Shown piece by piece: positions 14,026 to 26,000 of a DNA stretch of 64,000 nucleotides; position 1 is the first letter of the stretch; each line of letters starts with the position of its first letter. Source of the DNA: Littorina saxatilis (taxonomy: Eukaryota; Mollusca; Gastropoda; Littorinimorpha; Littorinidae); contig NC_090250.1 of the NCBI RefSeq assembly GCF_037325665.1, positions 47,781,858-47,845,857 on the forward strand, read 5' to 3'. A program made the position numbers and the translations under genes. The notes beneath the pieces are model-generated. The model was given only the letters and a program-made list of their open reading frames with translations, was not told the DNA's origin and did not search any database.

Positions 14026-17000
14026 CTGATCACAGAACCACACACACACACACACACACACTCTCTGATCACAGAACCTATCGATCAAAAGAGATGAACA
14101 AATATTGTATTGTGTTAAAAGAAGCCATTAGAAAGATGTTGAATTATTGACAGAAACACAGCGCTGGCCTGGATTCCAGCGGTGCATACCCCAATCAATA
14201 CTGTCAAAGGATGTTTGTCGTCTGGGACTGGTTGCTTAGCACGTTGGAACGGTTAGTCGACCTGTCAGTCTGCAAGCTGCAAGCATCTTGGTTTGATTTC
14301 AGTTCATCTTCAAGTCTCAAGCTGAGAGCAGTTTACGTTTCAGTTAGGGCAGTTACTTTGACCTGACATGTGCTAGCTGGAATGAAGTTTGTTGCTGTTC
14401 TGGTGAGCATGGCTTGGGGCAGTCTAGTGTTACACTTGTGAGATAGTAAATAGGTTGCGGTGAGAAGAACACAATACTGAGTATAGAACCGGACAAAAAC
14501 ATGGCATCATTTTTCTTGTGTGACACACATTCTACCCCCCAGGGACTGACCCCTTCGGGACAAGCTGGTACATGTATCATCAAACAGGATATGTACTGTC
14601 ACCGACAGTCTGAGACGAGAAAAGTTACATTATCTTTATCGTGGTTCTGTACTGAGTATTTAGTCGTTGTACCTGCAACCTTGATAGTGTACTGGTCTTT
14701 TGTCAGATAGTGTCAACACTTGTAGTTGTCCTAGTCAGGGTTACCTGATCACCTGCATGTGTGTAGTAGTACAAGCTGCTTGCACAGGGCCTAGCTAATA
14801 GCACAATAAAGTAAGTGTAACTTGATTACCGCGTATGTTCACAATTCCAAATAGAAATATGTAGGTCAGACACACAGGTTATTTTCTTTTCATTTTTCAT
14901 TTTTCATTTTTGAGTCACTTGAGAAAAAGTGACTCTATGTAATCGGTCAGTGTTAGTCTGTCCGGCCGGCCGTCCGGCCGGCCGGCCGTCCGTAGACACC
15001 ACCTTAACGTTGGACTTTTCTCGGAAACTATCAAAGCGATCGGGCTCATATTTTGTTTAGTCGTGACCTCCAATGACCTCTACACTTTAACGATGGTTTC
15101 GTTGACCTTTGACCTTTTTCAAGGTCACAGGTCAGCGTCAAAGGAAAAATTAGACATTTTATATCTTTGACAAAGTTCATCGGATGTGATTGAAACTTTG
15201 TAGGATTATTCTTTACATCAAAGTATTTACATCTGTAGCCTTTTACGAACGTTATCAGAAAAACAAGGGAGATAACTAGCCTTTTCTGTTCGGCAACACA
15301 CAACTTAACGTTGGGCTTTTCTCGGAAACTATAAAAGTGACCGGGCTCAAATTTTATGTGAACGTGACTCATTGTGTTGTGAATAGCAATTTCTTCCTGT
15401 CCATCTGATGCCTCATATAATATTCAGAACTGCGAAAGTGACTCGATCGAGCGTTTGCTCTTCTTGTCATTACTTTATTGTCCCATCGCTGGGAAATTCG
15501 GGTCGCTTCCTCCCAGTGGAAAGCTAGCAGCAACGGAGTCGCGCTACCCAGGTGTCTGCGTGTTTAGGTGTATTCAACCACCTGCACTTATGGCAGAATG
15601 ACCAAGGTCTTTTACGTGCCATTGTGATGACACGGGGGTGGGACATGGCTTCCGTCTCTGGGTCTGCACATTAAGTTGACCCGTGTCCGTCCCGGCCCGG
15701 ATTCGAACCAGCGACCTTTCGATCACAAGTCCAGTGCTCTACCAACTGAGCTACCGGGCCCCCTATTAGGTGTAGATGTAAAACTGCATGTGTACATAGA
15801 GTAGAGTTGACAACTGGTTTTGAAGTCAGCGCCGCTATACCGACCAAGCTATTTCCCCGCCCCTAAGGTTATCTGAATTATTAAGGGTGGATGTAAAACT
15901 GCATGTGTATACATAGAGTAGAGTTGATATGCATCGGAACAAACGCTAGGAATTGCCTGCATTTGTTCACAGTTGCAAACAGAATCTGGCAGCTCACTGA
16001 TTGCACACACGTGTATCTATAGGGGTGTATGTTTTACAGCACATGTACAGATAAGAGTGCAATGGAAGACTATATTATCGAAACAACAAGTCGCGTAAGG
16101 CGAAATTACTACATTTAGTCAAGCTGTCGAACTCACGGAATGAAACTGAACGCACTGTATTTTTTTCACCAAGACAGTACAGCTTCGTCAATCCCCGCGA
16201 GAAGGAAATCGCTCACCTCCCACGTGCAAAACGCAGTGATATGCACACGCCAGAATAGCGCGGTAGCGTATTGTGCTAAGCAGGAAAGCGCGCTTTTCTG
16301 TATTCGTGTTAACTTTCTGAGCTTGTTTTGAATACAACCTATCATATCTATATGTTTTTGGAATCAGAAAACGATAAAGAGTAAGATGAAATCATTTTTG
16401 GATCGATTTCTTAAATTTTAATCGTAAGACTAATTAATCTATTTTCGTTAATTGTGATCACATTTTAAGAGTAAACATGACATATGTATACATTTTTAGA
16501 TTCAGAATGTCATGAAGAATACGATGGAATCAATTTTAAATCTGTTTTCGAAAAATCGATTTTAATGACAACTTTAATGAGCAAACTCATTAATTAATTT
16601 GTAAGCCTCCAAGCTGAAATGCAATACCAAAGTCCGGGCGTCGTCGAAGATTACTTGACCAAAATTTCAACCAATTTGGTTTAAAAATGAGAGCGTGACA
16701 GTGCCGCCTCAACTTTCACAAAAAGCCGGATATGACGTCATCAAAGACATTTATCAAAAAAATGAAAAAAACGTCTGGGGATATCATACCCAGGAACTCC
16801 CATGTAAAATTTCATGAAGATCGGTCTAGTAGTTTTCTCTAAATCGCTCTACACACACACACACATACACACACATACACCACACCCTCGTCTCGATTCC
16901 CCCCTCTACGTTAAAACATTTAGTCAAAACTTAATGTAAAAAGAGAACACAACAGTTACCAGGTTTGGTAAATTCTCAATCAATATTTTGACAGTTGGTC

Positions 17001-20000
17001 GCTGCCTTCTTCAGGATGGTAAAAAGTAAGGAAATTTTGACAGTGCGTCATGATGGATATTATGTCACTAAGTGGCATGTATTCTTTCTTTCTCTTCTCG
17101 CACACACACAGGCTATAATTGTTTATGTATGAAACTGTGCCATGAATGCTTGAAGGCATTGATAGTTCCAAACAGAATTAAACACTTCAGGATCAATAGT
17201 TTTAGGTTTAGATTTTGTGTGTGAGAATTAATGTGTGCTCACGTCCATGAGCGGGGCTGAAGTAGATAAACGATATGGTGAACTGACAAACAGTGGCTCC
17301 TCATGGTCATGGTGACTGGTGTCTGGTTGAGATCCTCAAGTGACTAGTACTACATGGCACCAAGGCCTTAGTCTACACAGTCATAAACAGGATGTGGCAC
17401 AGCGGATAAGACTACAGTACATTTAAGTGTCCCAACAGTGCCAGAACCCACACTGAATTGGTTCAGTGGCAGCAAATGTGAACTGATTAAACAAGCTATA
17501 CGGAGAGATCAATTTGATTCCTTGATAACGTATACAGTGTATTGAACGGACTGCTTGTTGAATGGCAGCAGTTGTGTGTTTTGACAGTGCTGGCTTAATG
17601 GATCAGTGAACTCTCAGCCCGTGTATAGGAGCACCGCGTGTTTCCTAGTGCCTTGCTTGTGTGTTGCTTGGCTAGAAACGGAGACTTGAGTGGTGTGTGT
17701 GTGTGTGTGTTTCTGTACATAATATTAGTGTTTCTGTAAAAGCATAATTTCACTATCACAGAGGGACATGTAAAATCAGTTTCACCAGTGTTTGGGCTTT
17801 TTCCAGGGTAGGTGTACAGTGTTTCAGGCCAGGTGTTTGTGATTCTACGATCGGTTCTCCAGTGCTGCTATAAGTGATCATCACCAGATTATCTAGCTGG
17901 TTTGTCCTGGCACATCACTGTACGGTATTCTGGGTGTATATACAGTGAATCCCCCTTTTAATTAAGACCCACTAATGTATTAGACTTCCTCCTTTTTGAG
18001 TCACCCTCCTTTCTCAGATGTTCTGTTCATAACCTCTGTAAATGTACTTCCATTTTTAAGACTCCCTCATTTTTGAGTCACCCTCATTTTTGAGTCACCC
18101 TCCTTTCTCAGATGTTCTGTTCATAACCTCTGTAAATGTACTTCCATTTTTAAGACTCCCTCCTTTTTGAGTCACCCTCCTTTCTCAGATGTTCTGTTCA
18201 TAACCTCTGTAAATGTACTTCCATTTTTAAGACTCCCTCATTTTTGAGTCACCCTCATTTTTGAGTCACCCTCCTTTCTCAGATGTTCTGTTCATAACCT
18301 CTGTAAATGTACTTCCATTTTTAAGACTCCCTCATTTTTGAGTCACCCTCATTTTTGAGTCACCCTCCTTTCTCAGATGTTCTTTTCATAACCTCTGTAA
18401 ATGTACTTCCATTTTTAAGACTCCCTCATTTTTGAGTCACCCTCATTTTTGAGTCACCCTCCTTTCTCAGATGTTCTGTTCATAACCTCTGTAAATGTAC
18501 TTCCATTTTTAAGACTCCCTCATTTTTGAGTCACCCTCATTTTTGAGTCACCCTCCTTTCTCAGATGTTCTGTTCATAACCTCTGTAAATGTACTTCCAT
18601 TTTTCAGACTCCCTCATTTTTGAGTCACCCTCATTTTTGAGTCACCCTCCTTTCTCAGATGTTCTTTTCATAACCTCTGTAAATGTACTTCCATTTTTAA
18701 GACTCCCTCATTTTTGAGTCACCCTCATTTTTGAGTCACCCTCCTTTCTCAGATGTTCTTTTCATAACCTCTGTAAATGTACTTCCATTTTTAAGACTCC
18801 CTCATTTTTGAGTCACCCTCATTTTTGAGTCACCCTCCTTTCTCAGATGTTCTGTTCATAACCTCTGTAAATGTACTTCCATTTTTAAGACTCCCTCATT
18901 TTTGAGTCACCCTCATTTTTGAGTCACCCTCCTTTCTCAGATGTTCTTTTCATAACCTCTGTAAATGTACTTCCATTTTTAAGACTCCCTCATTTTTGAG
19001 TCACCCTCCTTTCTCAGATGTTGAACTGTTCATAACCTCTGTAAATGTACTTCCATTTTTAAGACTCCCTCATTTTTAAGACTCCCTCATTTTTGAGTCA
19101 CCCTCATTTTTGAGTCACCCTCCTTTCTCAGATGTTCTGTTTATAACCTCTGTAAATGTACTTCCATTTTAAGACTCCCTCATTTTTGAAGGTGGTAAAA
19201 GGGTGGTTCCACTGTAGTGGCGAAATAAAAGTTCTCAGTTTTTGATCTGCTGGTTTTTGATGTCACTTGACCACACAGCCTAAACTCCGAGTGTCTGTGG
19301 TAAGTAGCTGCATTGCGTTGCAGTTTACTTTATTATACCGCAGTGCAAATATTGCATTGTACAGCAGTTACTGGGTCAGGGAGCAATGCAAGGCGAGGCC
19401 ACTCAGGCACACAAAAGGATTTATTGGCAGCATTCAGGATTAACGCATTCTTCCTCTGTTCAGGATTAAATCCGTCTGGTAGTGATAATAGTCACACACA
19501 GATTGTACACACATGGGAGTGATAGCATTCACTAAAATATTGGATAATTCGATCCTGTGTGTTGAATTCAGTTGAGCTTGTGATTGCTTTGAACTAAAAA
19601 ATCTCTGGCAGTTTTCCCAGGGCGTCTTTGTTCTTGCGTTGACTGAACAGTGTGGTACTTACCTGTTGGTCCATTAGTGTGATCAGCTGTGAACAAGTGG
19701 TGCATTTCTTTGCAAAAGTGTGTGTTGTGTGGATTAGTGCAGTGATACTTCGTGTCTTGATCCCCTCCCTGTTGGCCCAGACACAGACGTGTCACTCATG
19801 TGTACAACCTAAAAGTTGATGTAAGCTGTGGTCATGGACAGTACAAGCAACAATACTTCAGGTCAAACTCATATTTCAAAGAATTGGATTATTATTCTTT
19901 CGTCTAGACTCAAAGATATCAGCAGTTACTTGGAGTGAAACTTAAAGGATTAAACGCAAAAGTCTTCATCAGTACAAGCTAGCTTCTGATGAATAGAGGT

Positions 20001-20767
20001 CAGGAATAGTTGCTTGGAATGGTCGCTTGGAGTGAAACAGAACAAGATACAAACAGAAATCTTTCCCGGTACAAGGCTTGAGGGTGAAGTCAGTTCACTA
20101 GGTGCTCTATCAGCCAGTGTGTGAGGGCACCAGCCCACAGCATCAGAATGTCGCTGATCAAACGCAAGCTGAGGATTCAGCGCACGCTGGACTTTCTGGA
20201 GCGTGACGAGGCGGAGAAAGAACTACGCAGGCTACGTCACGCTCAGGAGCTAGAGGAAAATTCTCACAAGAAAGACATTTTGGTGATAGACTCTGGTCGC
20301 CCTGTCTACTTCTGGCACTGGAAGGTGCACAAAAATGCCTGTGATCACGGCTATATCTTCATCAAGACTCGCTTCAAAATCAACGTGAGTGGTCTGACTG
20401 GCGCTGCCTGGTTCCACTTGTGGTCAGGTTGTCATATCAGTAAGATGTGAGAAGATGTGTTGGTGAGGACAATATGAAGACAACGCATCTCTTACACTTG
20501 CACATTCTCTATTGCTGTGTGGTTCCAACAATTCCCAGTGTCTTTTTGGTTGTCTTAATTGTCACTCTCTTTCAGACTGAGTTATGAAATCTGTGGTAGT
20601 ACATGTATCCCCTTTCATTTAGCTTTGTGTGCACTAGACTTATAGTTGTCCTCTGAGTGCCCACCAGGAAGACTTGGCGCAGACACAGCAGAAAAGACTA
20701 TTGGACAAGTCTGTCAACAGGCACATTCATACAGACAGGCAGATAGACACACAGACAGGCAGAAACA

Positions 20768-20825
<58 letters not shown>

Positions 20826-20895
20826 GACTAACACTAACACACACACTCACACACACACACACACACACATGCATGCATGCATGCGTGCACCAATG

Positions 20896-20932
<37 letters not shown>

Positions 20933-23006
20933 ACACCCGTCACTACATGTATACAATTAAGCTTACTTTTGACCCCTGCAACACCAGTATGCCAGATGTA
21001 CAGATGTGGCTGATGTATGTCACTGTCAGTGTATATGTTTGACTGTCTCACTGTAAATGTGTCGTTGTTTCTTCCCCAGAGTGTGGACAGGGTACTGCAC
21101 GTTGAGGATGACCAGATCGACACCGCCCCTACCACACCCCGGGTAGGCTCCACCCCCCGAACACCCCACCCCCCTGATGACCGCAGCCCCACCCCCTCAG
21201 AAACCCACACTCCCCGCCCTCCAGACAGCCCTGCCCCTCAGTCCCCTCTAAGTCCCTCCCACCGTTCTGTGAGCATCAACACCTCGCGTGTCTCTGTCAA
21301 AGTCTCTGCCCATGAATCCAGCAGCAGCACTCTCCCTGTCCGCAACAGCACACCACGATCAGCCAAGAAAAACACGCCCAGGAACAATGACAGCAACAAC
21401 AGGAAGAAGGTCGGCCGAGGGGTCAAGACCACAGGGGGCAGAGGTCGTGTCATGGTCAGCACACTGCGGGGAACTCGCGTGGTTGCTCGCAATGACAAAG
21501 ACGGGCTGTATTACCCTGGTGAGTTGTGAGCTGGTCTAGCTAAGTGAGTTGTCTGGCTGAATGATCGAGTTGTTAGTTTGGCTTAGTGAGTTATGAGCCA
21601 GTCTGGCTAGGTGATTTATGTCTGGCTGAATGAGTTGTTAATGTGGCTCAGTGAGTTATGAGCGGAATGGCTGAGTAAGTCATGAGTGTGGCTCAGTGAT
21701 TTGAGGCATGTTTGGAAAATACCCGATTTTTCCTTCCGCTCTCCAGTCCGCCCAGCTGGAAATGGGTACCTGACCCTTTTTAGGGCCGGTGAGGGCGAAG
21801 GCAGCGAGATAGAGAAGTGGACACCGCCCTCCTTAAGCTGGCTGGAGGGTAGTTGAAATCTCTAACATCTCGCTTTCCTACCACCAAAAATGGCCATGGG
21901 ACTACCTTTACCCATAGGAATCAGTATCTGTGTGTGAGTGTGCTAGTTTGTGTGTGTGTGTGCGAGTTTTCGTGCATGTAAACATGTGGTGTGTGTGTTT
22001 TTGTTGACTCACATGCGAAGCAAAAGTGAGTCTATGTACTCACCCGAGTCGTCCGTCCGTCCGTCCGTCCGGACGTCCGGCCGTACGTCCGTCCGTCCGT
22101 CCGGAAAACTTTAACGTTGGATATTTCTTGAACACTATTCAGTCTATCAGTACCAAATTTGGCAAGATGGTGTATGATGACAAGGCCCCAAAAAACATAC
22201 AAAGCATCTTGACCTTGCTTCAAGGTCAAGGTCGCAGGGGCCATAAATGTTGCCTAAAAAACAGCTATTTTTCACATTTTTCACATTTTCTCTGAAGTTT
22301 TTGAGATTGAATACCTCACCTATATATGATATATAGGGCAAAGTAAGCCCCATCTTTTGATACCAGTTTGGTTTACCTTGCTTCAAGGTCAAGGTCACAG
22401 GAGCTCTTCAAAGTTGGATTGTATACATATTTTGAAGTGACCTTGACCCTGAACTATGGAAGATAACTGTTTCAAACTTAAAAATTATGTGGGGCACATG
22501 TTATGCTTTCATCATGAGACACATTTGGTCACATATGATCAAGGTCAAGGTCACTTTGACCCTTATGAAATGTGACCAAAATAAGGTAGTGAACCACTAA
22601 AAGTGACCATATCTCATGGTAGAAAGAGCCAATAAGCACCATTGTACTTCCTATGTCTTGAATTAACAGCTTTGTGTTGCATGACCTTGGATGACCTTGA
22701 CCTTGGGTCAAGGTCACATGTATTTTGGTAGGAAAAATGTGTAAAGCAGTTCTTAGTGTATGATGTCATTGCTAGGTTTAGGTCAAGCATGTGAGTCGTA
22801 TGGGCTTTGCCCTTCTTGTTACCGGAGCAGTGTGCTATAAATTTTACAACATTACTGAGCCACTGGTGATTGCTGCATTACCAGGCAAGGTGTCGAGGTG
22901 TCCCAACGTGCGTCACGCCACAGTAGAGTTTTGTGACGGTGAGCGGGAGGTGTTGACACGATTCATCATACCTGTGTCTGGTGCTGTGGCCTGCCCTCCT
23001 CTACAG

Positions 23007-23072
<66 letters not shown>

Positions 23073-26000
23073 TGCACGCACACTCGCACACTGATTCATT
23101 GTTGGATGATATACTTTCCTACTTTAAATGCAGGCAACATTCTCTCACCTTGGTGCCGAAAGCTATGAAAACCCAGATGTTTTGCCGCTTATACTTTGAC
23201 TTTTCCCTTTACACCTGGTACGTGCCTGTCTCACCTGTGTGTACTGTGTGTTTGATATTTGTGTTGCCCCTATCACCTGACCCTTTCACACCTATGCTAC
23301 CTGTGTTCTTCGTGCCTCTGACACCTGTGTAATTGACCTGTATCCTTCACCCCTGTATGACCTGTGTGTGTGTGTGACAGGTGGGGGACTATGCCCTGGT
23401 GCAGGTGGTAAACCTGGAGCAGGCGGCAGAGTGCTACGCGCCGTGCATCGTGCAGTTCACACCCCAATGCAGACAGGCCCAGGCCCAGTTCTACACCGTC
23501 ATGCTCTACAACGGACAGAAAGTATGTACTGGTAGACATTTGACACCAAACAACACTGTCATGCTCTACGGCAGACAGAAAGTATGTACTGGTAGACATT
23601 TGACACCAAACAACACAGACAGAAGGTATGTACTGGTAGACATTTGACACCAAACAACACTGTCATGCTCTACGGCAGACAGAAAGTATGGACTGGTAGA
23701 CATTTGACACTAAACAACACTGTCATGCTCTACGGCAGACAGAAAGTATGTACTGGTAGACATTTGACACCAAACAACACTGTCATGCTCTACGGCAGAC
23801 AGAAAGTATGTACTGGTAGACATTTGACACTAAACAACACTGTCATGCTCTACGGCAGACAGAAAGTATGTATACTGGCGGTAGACATTTGACACCAAAA
23901 ACTCAGTCATGCTCTATTTCAGACAGAAGGTATGTACTGGTAGACATTTGACACCATGTTCTGCAACAGGCAGAAAGTATGCGGGCAGATTTAGAATGAA
24001 GTTTTGAACAGTCATACCCTATATCCAACATGAAATGTGACCCTCCACCACGAAATGAGTCGCATGTCACCTCACGCGGTTCTGCGCTAGGCATAATATA
24101 AGTCCGCGGGGTGTCTAGTAACAGTGTGAGGGTCACCATAATCACTGGCTTATAACTCAAACAGTGTTCACTCTTTTCTAAAACGGTTTTCACCACTGGA
24201 TAGAGAATAAAAAACTCTTTAAGAAAATGTAAAAATATGAAAATCATGAAAAGGTGACATGCGACTCATTCCGTGGTGGAGGGTCACAAATATGCACAAC
24301 CATTGCAAAGGAACAGAGTTTTCAAAATGACTATGAACATGATATTCAAAACTCCCTTGAACAGTCATACCCTATTTTGAACATGAAGTACTCGCAATCT
24401 TTGCAAAGAAACAGAGAATGTTCATGGTGATGATAACGATGATGAGGACGATGATGATGGTGGTGACGACGATAATGATGAGGACGATGATGATGGTGGT
24501 GACGATGATAATGATGAGGACGATGATGATGGTGGTGACGATGATGATGATGAGGACGATGATGATGGTGACGATGATAATGATGAGGACGATGATGATG
24601 GTGGTCACGATAATGATGATGAGGACGATGATGGTGGTGACGGTGATGATGATGAGGACGATGATGATGGTGGTCACGATAATGATGATGAGGACGATGA
24701 TGGTGGTGACGGTGATGATGATGAGGACGATGATGATGGTGGTGACGATAATGATGATGACGGTGATGATGGTGGTGAGGATGATGAGGATGTTGATGAT
24801 GATGATGTTGTGCAGGTAACGACACGCAGAATCCACCTGGTGAAGATTAGCAAGGAGAGGTTTGAGCTGTCGGCACGCTACATCGCCGCAGTGCAGGGCG
24901 AGGACAGGAAGAAGTAAGTCAGCCATTTCACGTCACGCTGCTCTTTTGGTCCCCTGGCCTTTCACATTTCTTCTTCGTTCATTGGCTCTCCCTCGTTCAC
25001 TAATTTCATGTACCCTGGGGTGGGTGGGAACCCAGGATCAGTTTGATAAGCCACATTTTGGGTGTGACCCATTTTGTTAATAAGAGCGAAGTTAGGATTG
25101 AAAAGAGATATTTAATTAACCGCTCCTAACTCCAAAGAAATTGTTAAAACCGCTCTTTACGAAGGACTGCCTCGACCCTGCTCTTACTGAGTTTTGAAAC
25201 GCCCTTAGATAATTTATGGCGGCTAATGTGACTTGTTTGCAGACCTGTTTACCAGTACGATTTAGGCGTATTTTGTACGCCAAATTATTATCAGTACGCA
25301 AATACGCGACACACGCACAAAATACGCATAAGAAAAAGTCTAGAATACGTTTTCCGGTGTTGGTGTGCTGATTACGGGATGGTACAACTGATACCGGTTT
25401 CGGTCGAAGGGAGATAACTATGACAGCGAGTCTTCAGCTGTGGAAACCTTGTTCAGTTGTTGGCACGTGCGATCGTCTGGACAATCGTGGCAAAATGAAG
25501 CGGTAAAATGTGACAGTTTCGGATGACTGTACCAAGTCTAAACAGCAGAAGCAGCAGATTTTCTTGGAGAAATATAAGAAAGAGCCAGGAATTGTGGAGT
25601 CTACTATGGGAAAAAGTCATGCACACTGCAAGTATTGTAAATCAGATTTCTCCGTTGTCCATGCTGGGAAATATGACATCGAATGACACTGCAGTTCCAA
25701 AACTCACATGGACAAGGTTGCTGCAAAGAAATCCGCTGAAAGCTGCCAAGGAATTATTAAGTTCATTCCCGCAAAGCAAATCCTGCCAGAAGAAAAGGCT
25801 GTAGTCCGTGCTGAAGCAATGTTTTCTGAGATGATTGTAAAAATGAACTTGCCACTGTCAACCGCAGATGTTATTTCACGAACTTCATCTTTTCATTATC
25901 AATCTGCTTGGAAGACACTGGTTATAATGTTATAAACTGACAGGTAAATAAAATTGTTTTATCCCTGTTGTATCGGAAGGAGTTAAATTCTGAAGATGTT

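Larger units (their letters stand above)
3227..20117 (+). other. VWA3B: 16.9-kb intron of the VWA3B-like gene
   Basis: No supported coding exon was found. Named elements are listed separately (SINE-B, piggyBac, several MITEs, SINE-E, SINE-F, pogo MITE with satellite). The stretches 3300-4990, 5380-6360, 9480-10040, 13000-13890, 14100-14900, 16940-17930 and 19220-20090 hold nothing I recognise beyond AT-rich sequence. A pogo-like left-end fragment lies near 5969. Confidence 0.55.

Noticed and set aside
13809-14150. Thr/His-rich frame
   Set aside because: Translation of a (CA)n microsatellite.
15697-15763. tRNA gene on the minus strand
   Set aside because: Acceptor and T arms pair, but the anticodon stem does not, and a SINE body follows. 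Same reasoning for the tRNA-like heads at 1203, 1990, 10970, 11175, 26203, 38700 and 53816.
16140-16331. 63-codon frame at 16140
   Set aside because: It lies inside MITE-H, with no coding signal or homologue recognised.
24346-24825. His-rich minus-strand frame and Met-rich plus-strand frame
   Set aside because: Both are shadows of the GAT-rich tract, with no splice or start context.
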